Part shown: positions 55,925 to 64,000 of the stretch, piece after piece
Numbering within the stretch: position 1 is the first letter of the stretch
Layout: every line of letters starts with the position of its first letter
DNA from: Bufo bufo
Taxonomy: Eukaryota > Chordata > Amphibia > Anura > Bufonidae
DNA: 64,000 bases
Assembly: GCF_905171765.1 (NCBI RefSeq)
Contig: NC_053392.1
Span: 411,546,299-411,610,298 of the forward strand
Reading direction: 5' to 3'
Made by a program: the position numbers and the translations under genes
The notes under the pieces: model-generated
The model's database searches: none
Told to the model about the DNA's origin: nothing
What the model saw: the letters and a program-made list of their open reading frames with translations, nothing else

Positions 55925-56830
55925 TAGAGATGTTGCAAACATAAAATTTTCCATTTGAGAATGGCGAACTCGAATTTCCGCAAATGTACGCGAACGGGCG
56001 AACCGGCGAACCGCCATAGACTTCAATAGGCAGGAGAATTTTCAAAGTTGTTTCAAGGGGACTAACACATGGACTGTGGCATGCCGGAGGGGGATCCATG
56101 GCAAAACTCCCATGGAAAATTACGTAATTGACGCAGAGTCGGGTTTTAATCCATAAAGGGCATAAATCACCTAACATTCCTAAATTGTTTGGAATAACGT
56201 GCTTTAAAACATCAGGTATTATGTTGTATCGATCAGGTAGTGTAAGGGTTACGCCCGCTTCACAGTGACAGACCAAACTGAGAGACCAAACTCCCCGTTT
56301 AACGCACCGCAAACAACTGCAAACAGTCCATTTGCACAAGGTTGGATACAAAGCTAGCCATGTCCCGTTCCTTGTCCTCACTGTCGTCATTGAAGGTCTC
56401 TTCCTCCACCCAGCCACGTACAACACCAAGGGTCCCCGAAAGGTGACAACAAGCCCCCTGGGACGTCTGCTGTGTTTGGTCTTCCACCTCCTCAAAGCCA
56501 CCTTCCTCCTCTGACTCCTCTTCTTCAGACTCCTCTCTCTGCGTTGCCACAGGTCCTGCAATCGACGACGACAAGGCTGCTTCTGGTGGTGATGGTGACC
56601 ACAACTCTTCCTCTTCATGCTCATCTCTGGCCTGATCCAGCACTCTTTGCAGGGAAAAACGCATATGGGATGAGGTCGATGATGTTGCCTTGGGTTTGAC
56701 TGACCAGGTTTGTCACCTCCGCAAAAGGACGCATGAGCCTACAGCCATTGTGCATGAGCATTCAGTAACGCGGCCAAAAAATACCCAGCTCCGCAGAGGC
56801 TGTCCTCTTTTTTTTTTAATTAAAAAAATC
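55925..56830 (-). pseudogene. hAT-3 3' end with transposase linker fragment
   Basis: Between about 56760 and 56320 the minus strand reads EVTNLVSQTQ, then FSLQRVLDQARDEHEEEELW, EESEEEESEEEGGFEEVEDQ and GTLGVVRGWVEEETFND. This is the acidic linker also found at 25940-26110 in hAT-2. It is fused directly to the 3' terminal noncoding region. The LLDPxYK and dimerisation segments are absent, so an internal deletion joined linker to terminus. It is not functional. Confidence 0.8.
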
Positions 56831-56839
56831 TGTTCTTAC

Positions 56840-57587
56840 CAGTTTAATCTCTGTTTTGTCCCCTATCAGGGACCGGTGTATGGAATAGATTTTAGGAACC
56901 GGGAGATGGAAAAAGATGGTTGGTCGGTTCTTTTACTTCCAATTTGGGGCACTGCGCGTGCGCCGTGCAATGTACTGTGCCACCCTATATGAGTGGTGTG
57001 TTAAGTAGTACTATTCCTATCAGTTTAATCCCTGTTAAGTCCCCTATCAGGGGCCGGTGTATGGAATAGATTTTAGGAACTGGGAAATGGAAAAAGATGC
57101 TTGGTTGGTCCTCTTACTTCCAATTTGGGCCACTGCGCGTGCGCCGTGCAATGTACTGTGCTACCCTATATGAGTGGTATGTTAAGTAGTACTATTCCTA
57201 TCAGTTTAATCCCTGTTACATCCCCTATCAGGGGCCGTTGTATGGAATAGATTTTAGGAACCGGGAGATGGAAAAAGATGGTTGGTCGGTTCTTTTACTT
57301 CCAATTTGGGGCACTGCGCGTGCGCCGTGCAATGTACTGTGCCACCCTATATGAGTGGTGTGTTAAGTAGTACTATTCCTATCAGTTTAATCCCTGTTAA
57401 GTCCCCTATCAGGGGCCGGTGTATGGAATAGATTTTAGGAACTGGGAAATGGAAAAAGATGCTTGGTTGGTCCTCTTACTTCCAATTTGGGGCACTGCGT
57501 GTGCGCCGTGCAATGTACTGTGCCACCCTATATGAGTGGTGTGTTAAGTAGTACTATTCTTATCAGTTTAATCCCTGTTACGTCCCT
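56840..57587 (-). repeat. hAT-3 181-bp tandem array, 4 units before the gap
   Basis: Units contain CCCCTATCAGGGGCCGGTGT, ATGGAATAGATTTTAGGAAC, GGGCACTGCGCGTGCGCCGT and GTACTATTCCTATCAGTTTA, with an exact 181-bp period. In complement they match the first unit of the hAT-2 array (30167-30386). The array enters the N gap, so its length is unknown. Confidence 0.9.
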
Positions 57588-57687
57588 NNNNNNNNNNNNN
57601 NNNNNNNNNNNNNNNNNNNNNNNNNNNNNNNNNNNNNNNNNNNNNNNNNNNNNNNNNNNNNNNNNNNNNNNNNNNNNNNNNNNNNNN
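57588..57687. other. Assembly gap, 100 N
   Basis: Exactly 100 N, the usual placeholder for a gap of unknown size. It replaces the rest of the array and the middle of the hAT-3 transposase. Confidence 0.99.
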
Positions 57688-58477
57688 GCGGAGTCTCTTG
57701 GCTGCGGGTGTTCTGATTTTGCCCACTGCTCACTCTTTCTCTTTTGCTACGCTGTTGGCTCGGTCTCACCACTGCCTCTTCCTCCGAACTGTGAAAGTCA
57801 GTGGCACGACCTTCATTCCATGTGGGGTCTAGGACCTCATCGTCCCCTGCATCGTCTTCCACCCAGTCTTGATCCCTGACCTCCTGTTCAGTCTGCACAC
57901 TGCAGAAAGACGCAGCAGTTGGCACCTGTGTTTCGTCATCATCAGAGACGTGCTGAGGTGGTATTCCCATGTCCTCATCATCAGGAAACATAAGTGGTTG
58001 TGCGTTAGTGCATTCTATCTCTTCCACCCCTGGGGAAGGGCTAGGTGGTTGCCCTTGGGAAACCCTGGCAGCAGAGTCTTCAAACAGAATAAGAGACTGC
58101 TGCATAACTTGAGGCTCAGACAGATTCCCTGATATGCATGGGGGTGATGTGACAGACTGATGGGCTTGGTTTTCATGCGCCATCTGTGCGCTTTCTGCAG
58201 AAGACTGGGTGGGAGATAATGTGAACGTGCTGGATGCACTGTCGGCCACCCAATTGACTAATGCCTGTACCTGCTGAGGCCTTACCATCCTTAGAACGGC
58301 ATTGGGCCCCACCAAATATCCCTGTAAATTCTGGCGGCTACTGGAACCTGAGGTAGTTGGTACACTAGGACGTGTGGCTGTGGCAGAATGGCCACGTCCT
58401 CTCCCAGCACCAGAGGGTCCACTAACACCACCACGACCATGTCCACGTCCGCGTCCCTTACTAGTTGTTTTCCTCAT
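57688..58477 (-). CDS. hAT-3 transposase, N-terminal segment (runs into the gap)
   Basis: The ATG at 58475-58477 starts MRKTTSKGRGRGHGRGG, an RG-rich tail. A conserved block follows: NLQGYLVGPNAVLRMVRPQQ, then VQALVNWVADSASSTFTLSP. Then comes a Ser/Pro/acidic stretch (PDDEDMGIPPQHVSDDDETQ). The frame is open for 263 codons to the gap. The BED finger and core would follow on the far side of the gap. The same segment in hAT-1 (7364-6600) has stops, so this copy is the better reference. The block matches no domain I can name; DNA binding through the RG tail is a guess. Confidence 0.7.
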
Positions 58478-58620
58478 TGTTACCGTTCACCACAATAAGA
58501 AAAATATTATTCGGGCCAATGTATTGAATTAAAATTCAGGCCTTTTATTACAGAATCCTAACACTGTCTGACTATCTATTTAGGTACCGTATTACACTAA
58601 TACAGGCACACAAGTAATGA

Positions 58621-61600
58621 CAGATTTGGTTGAATATAAATGTGAGGCCTATTTTTTACGCGCTGTGTGACAGATATACCTTTAATCACAAAATTAGACT
58701 TGTATCTGCACTGTAGCGTGTGTGTTAAGTTTTTCAGAATGACACTATCAGCACCTTCAATCTAAGATATCCTTTTTGGGATAGATTTAAAGTAGGCCTG
58801 ATATAGCAGAAACTACTAATTTTGAGAATGGCAAATTTGGGAATAGTTTTTCAACCCAGAACAAAAACTGTGCTTTTACGGTCACTACAAATAATTTGAC
58901 AAGCTAAAACAGTACAGATGTGGTTGAATATAAATGTGAGGCCTATTTTTTACGCGCTGTGTGACAGATATAACTTTAATCACAGAATTAGACTTGTATC
59001 TGCACTGTAGCGTGTGTGTTAAGTTTTTCAGAATGACACTATCAGCACCTTCAATCTAAGATATCCTTTTTGGGATAGATTTAAAGTAGGCCTGATATAG
59101 CAGAAACTACTAATTTTGAGAATGGCAAATTTGGGAATAGTTTTTCAACCCAGAACAAAAACTGTGCTTTTACGGTCACTACAAATAATTTGACAAGCTA
59201 AAACAGTACAGATGTGGTTGAATATAAATGTGAGGCCTATTTTTTACGCGCTGTGTGACAGATATAACTTTAATCACAGAATTAGACTTGTATCTGCACT
59301 GTAGCGTGTGTGTTAAGTTTTTCAGAATGACACTATCAGCACCTTCAATCTAAGATATCCTTTTTGGGATAGATTTAAAGTAGGCCTGATATAGCAGAAA
59401 CTACTAATTTTGAGAATGGCAAATTTGGGAATAGTTTTTCAACCCAGAACAAAAACTGTGCTTTTACGGTCACTACAAATAATTTGACAAGCTAAAACAG
59501 TACAGATGTGGTTGAATATAAATGTGAGGCCTATTTTTTACGCGCTGTGTGACAGATATAACTTTAATCACAGAATTAGACTTGTATCTGCACTGTAGCG
59601 TGTGTGTTAAGTTTTTCAGAATGACACTATCAGCACCTTCAATCTAAGATATCCTTTTTGGGATAGATTTAAAGTAGGCCTGATATAGCAGAAAATACTT
59701 ATTTTGAGAATGGCAAATTTGGGAATAGTTTTTTAACCCAGAACAAAAACTGTGCTTTTGCGGTCACTACAAATAATTTGACTAGCTAAAACAGTACAGA
59801 TTTGGTTGAATATAAATGTGAGGCCTATTTTTTACACGCTGTGTGACAGATATACCTTTAATCACAGAATTAGACTTGTATCTGCACGGTAGCGTGTGTG
59901 TTAAGTTTTTCAGAATGACACTATCAGCACCTTCAATCTAAGATATTCTTTTTGGGATAGATTTAAAGTAGGCCTGATATAGCAGAAACTACTAATTTTG
60001 AGAATGGCAAATTTGGGAATAGTTTTTCAACCCAGAACAAAAACTGTGCTTTTACGATCACTACAAATAATTTGACCATCTAAAACAGTACAGATTTGGT
60101 TGAATATAAATGTGAGGCCTATTTTTTACGCGCTGTGTGACAGATATACCTTTAATCACAGAATTAGACTTGTATCTGCACGGTAGCGTGTGTGTTAAGT
60201 TTTTCAGAATGACACTATCAGCACCTTCAATCTAAGATATCCTTTTTGGGATAGATTTAAAGTAGGCCTGATATAGCAGAAACTACTAATTTTGAGAATG
60301 GCAAATTTGGGAATAGTTTTTCAACCCAGAACAAAAACTGTGCTTTTACAGTCACTACAAATAATTTGACCAGCTAAAACAGTACAGATTTGGTTGAATA
60401 TAAATGTGAGGCCTATTTTTTACGCGCTGTGTGACAGATATACCTTTAATCACAGAATTAGACTTGTATCTGCACTGTAGCGTGTGTGTTAAGTTTTTCA
60501 GAATGACACTATCAGCACCTTCAATCTAAGATATCCTTTTTGGGATAGATTTAAAGTAGGCCTGATATAGCAGAAACTACTAATTTTGAGAATGGCAAAT
60601 TTGGGAATAGTTTTTCAACCCAGAACAAAAACTGTGCTTTTACGGTCACTACAAATAATTTGACCAGCTAAAACAGTACAGATTTGGTTGAATATAAATG
60701 TGAGGCCTATTTTTTACGCGCTGTGTGACAGATATACCTTTAATCACAGAATTAGACTTGTATCTGCACGGTAGCGTGTGTGTTAAGTTTTTCAGAATGA
60801 CACTATCAGCACCTTTAATCTAAGATATCCTTTTTGGGATAGATTTAAAGTAGGCCTGATATATCAGAAACTACTAATTTTGAGAATGGCAAATTTGGAA
60901 ATAGTTTTTCAACCCAGAACAAAAACTGTGTTTTTACGGTCACTAAATATAACTTGACCAGCTAAAACTGTACTGATTTGGAGGAATAGAAATGTCAGGC
61001 CTACTTTTTTACGCGCTTTGTGACAGATATACCTTTAATCACAGAATTAGACTTGTATCTGCACGGTAGCGTGTGTGTTAAGTTTTTCAGAATGACACTA
61101 TCAGCACCTTCAATCTAAGATATCCTTTTTGGGATAGATTTAAAGTAGGCCTGATATAGCAGAAACTACTAATTTTGAGAATGGCAAATTTGGGAATAGT
61201 TTTTCAACCCAGAACAAAAACTGTGCTTTTACGGTCACTACAAATAATTTGACAAGCTAAAACAGTACAGATGTGGTTGAATATAAATGTGAGGCCTATT
61301 TTTTACGCGCTGTGTGACAGATATAACTTTAATCACAGAATTAGACTTGTATCTGCACTGTAGCGTGTGTGTTAAGTTTTTCAGAATGACACTATCAGCA
61401 CCTTCAATCTAAGATATCCTTTTTGGGATAGATTTAAAGTAGGCCTGATATAGCAGAAACTACTAATTTTGAAAATGGCAAATTTGGGAATAGTTTTTCA
61501 ACCCAGAACAAAAACTGTGCTTTTACGGTCACTACAAATAATTTGACCAGCTAAAACAGTACAGATTTGGTTGAATATAAATGTGAGGCCAATTTTTTAC

Positions 61601-64000
61601 GCGCTGTGTGACAGATATACCTTTAATCACAGAAATAGACTTGTATCTGCACGATAGCGTGTGTGTTAAGTTTTTCAGAATGACACTATCAGCACCTTCA
61701 ATCTAAGATATCCTTTTTGGGATAGATTTAAAGTAGGCCTGATATAGCAGAAACTACTAATTTTGAGAATGGCAAATTTGGGAATAGTTTTTCAACCCAG
61801 AACAAAAACTATGCTTTTACGGTCACTACAAATAATTTGAACATCTAAAACAGTACAGATTTGGTTGAATATAAATGTGAGGCCTATTTTTTACGCGCTG
61901 TGTGACAGATATACCTTTAATCTCAAAATTAGACTTGTATCTGCACTGTAGCGTGTGTGTTAAGTTTTTCAGAATGACACTATCAGCACTTTCAATCTAA
62001 GATATCCTTTTTGGGATAGATTTAAAGTAGGCCTGATATAGCAGAAACTACTAATTTTGAGAATGGCAAATTTGGGAATAGTTTTTCAACCCAGAACAAA
62101 AACTGTGCTTTTACGGTCACTACAAATAATTTGACAAGCTAAAACAGTACAGATGTGGTTGAATATAAATGTGAGGCCTATTTTTTATGCGCTGTGTGAC
62201 AGATATAACGTTAATCACAGAATTAGACTTGTATCTGCACTGTAGCGTGTGTGTTAAGTTTTTCAGAATGACACTATCAGCACCTTCAATGTAAGATATC
62301 CTTTTTGGGATAGATTTAAAGTAGGCCTGATATAGCAGAAACTACTAATTTTGAGAATGGCAAATTTGGGAATAGTTTTTCAACCCAGAACAAAAACTGT
62401 GCTTTTACGGTCACTACAAATATTTTGACCAGCTAAAACAGTACAGATTTGGTTGAATATAAATGTGAGGCCTATTTTTTACGCGCTGTGTGACAGATAT
62501 ACCTTTAATCACAGAATTAGACTTGTATCTGCACTGTAGCGTGTGTGTTAAGTTTTTCAGAATGACACTATCAGCACCTTCAATCTAAGATATCCTTTTT
62601 GGGATAGATTTAAAGTAGGCCTGATATAGCAGAAACTACTTATTTTGAGAATGGCAAATTTGGGAATAGTTTTTTAACCCAGAACAAAAACTGTGCTTTT
62701 GCGGTCACTACAAATAATTTGACTAGCTAACACAGTACAGATTTGGTTGAATATAAATGTGAGGCCTATTTTTTACGCGCTGTGTGACAGATATACCTTT
62801 AATCACAGAATTAGACTTGTATCTGCACGATAGCGTGTGTGTTAAGTTTTTCAGAATGACACTATCAGCACCTTCAATCTAAGATATCCTTTTTGGGATA
62901 GATTTAAAGTAGGCCTGATATAGCAGAAACTACTAATTTTAAGAATGGCAAATTTGGGAATAGTTTTTCAACCCAGAACAAAAACTGTGCTTTTACGGTC
63001 ACTACAAATAATTTGACCATCTAAAACAGTACAGATTTGGTTAAATATAAATGTCAGGCCTATTTTTTACGCGCTGTGTGACAGATATACCTTTAATCAC
63101 AGAATTAGACTTGTATCTGCACTGTAGCGAGTGTGTTAAGTTTTTCAGAATGACACTATCAGCACCTTCAATCTAGGATATCCTTTTTGGGATAGATTTA
63201 AAGTAGGCCTGATATAGCAGAAACTACTAATTTTGAGAATGGCAAATTTGGGTATAGTTTTTCAACCCAGAACAAAAACTGTGCTTTTACGGTCACTACA
63301 AATAATTTGACCAGCTAAAACAGTACAGATTTGGTTGAATATAAATGTGAGGCCTATTTTTTATGCGCTGTGTGACAGATATACCTTTAGTCACAGAATT
63401 AGACTTGTATCTGCACGGTAGCGTGTGTGTTAAGTTTTTCAGAATGACACTATCAGCACCTTCAATCTAAGATATCCTTTTTGGGATAGATTTAAAGTAG
63501 GCCTGATATAGCAGAAACTACTAATTTTGAGAATGGCAAATTTGGAAATAGTTTTTCAACCCAGAACAAAAACTGTGTTTTTACGGTCACTAAATATAAC
63601 TTGACCAGCTAAAACTGTACTGATTTGGAGGAATAGAAATGTCAGGCCTATTTTTTACGCGCTGTGTGACAGATATACCTTTAATCACAGAATTAGACTT
63701 GTATCTGCACAGTAGCGTGTGTGTTAAGTTTTTCCGAATGACACTATCAGCACCTTCAATGTAAGATATCCTTTTTGGGATAGATTTAAAGTAGGCCTGA
63801 TATAGCAGAAACTACTAATTTTGAGAATGGCAAATTTGGGAATAGTTTTTCAACCCAGAACAAAAACTGTGCTTTTACGGTCACTACAAATATTTTGACC
63901 AGCTAAAACAGTACAGATTTGGTTGAATATAAATGTGAGGCCTATTTTTTACGCGCTGTGTGACAGATATACCTTTAATCACAGAATTAGACTTGTATCT
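58621..64000 (-). repeat. hAT-3 5' subterminal satellite, 294-bp units, more than 18 copies
   Basis: Exact-period units start at 58621, 58915, 59209, 59503 and so on to the window end. Each has CAGATTTGGTTGAATATAAA, TTTTTTACGCGCTGTGTGAC, GTAGCGTGTGTGTTAAGTTT, CCTTTTTGGGATAGATTTAA and CAACCCAGAACAAAAACTGT. Variation is slight. Some variants recur non-adjacently (ACTGATTTGGAGGAATAGAA at 60970 and 63620), the mark of higher-order duplication. No ORF. Confidence 0.95.

Larger units (their letters stand above)
55925..64000 (-). mobile_element. hAT-3, hAT transposon running off the window
   Basis: The 3' end TAGAGATGTTGCAAACATAA begins at 55925 after CTGATGCA, the candidate 8-bp duplication whose partner is outside the window. 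The 3' terminal sequence matches that of hAT-2. In order: 3' end with coding remnants, 181-bp array, assembly gap, transposase N-terminus, then a 294-bp satellite at least 5.4 kb long. The 5' terminus is not reached. Confidence 0.88.

Noticed and set aside
58621..64000. CRISPR-like regular repetition
   Set aside because: The units are 294 bp and contiguous with no variable spacers. This is a eukaryotic satellite inside a hAT element.

Overview
The window reads as heterochromatin-like intergenic DNA from a large vertebrate genome. An anuran amphibian is the most likely source. This is inferred from the mix of families: hAT elements with long internal satellite arrays, Tc1-like and piggyBac elements, Penelope-like elements (PLEs), a CR1 LINE with the ATTCTATG-type tail, and many PIF/Harbinger-like MITEs with 3-bp TNA target duplications. 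I found no host protein gene, tRNA gene, CRISPR array or prokaryotic operon. Almost every base can be placed in a nested stack of mobile elements.

Layout. (1) Bases 2-340 are the GIY-YIG end of a PLE. (2) 563-12023 is hAT-1 on the minus strand. Its broken transposase is at 4690-7364, with a Tc1 copy (3061-4674), a solo LTR (8538-9432), a CR1 fragment and a MITE nested inside, plus two degenerate 18S rRNA fragments near its 3' end. (3) 12024-14435 holds pieces of further PLEs. (4) 14444-32042 is hAT-2, 17.6 kb long, bounded by a perfect 8-bp duplication (ATCTCATA). It carries a 150-bp satellite array, solo LTRs, a frameshifted transposase (23251-26851), a 2.6-kb fold-back element and a 190-bp array. 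Nested within it, at 15748-19780, is an LTR retroelement whose only long ORF encodes a cold-shock-domain protein. (5) 32051-33250 is the tail of the PLE that hAT-2 interrupted, with a hammerhead-ribozyme-like core. (6) 33300-42046 holds an L1/Tx1 fragment, MITEs and a 4.4-kb TTAA element containing a solo LTR, which in turn contains a hAT-like insert. (7) 42047 to about 53600 is a fold-back element invaded by a retroelement with a 12-bp duplication, a Tc1 copy, a Harbinger MITE and a 7.8-kb piggyBac. The piggyBac has an intact 650-codon transposase and a large array of alternating inverted repeats. (8) 55925 to the window end is hAT-3 (minus strand), with a 181-bp array, a 100-base N gap, an intact N-terminal transposase segment, and a 294-bp satellite that runs off the window.

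Many insertions can be checked inside the window, because the invaded unit is itself repeated and supplies the empty site. The genes do not form a pathway; their relation is order of insertion. The items most worth follow-up are the cold-shock-domain LTR element, the 18S rRNA fragments inside hAT-1, the intact piggyBac with its inverted-repeat array, and the conserved satellite arrays inside the hAT elements.
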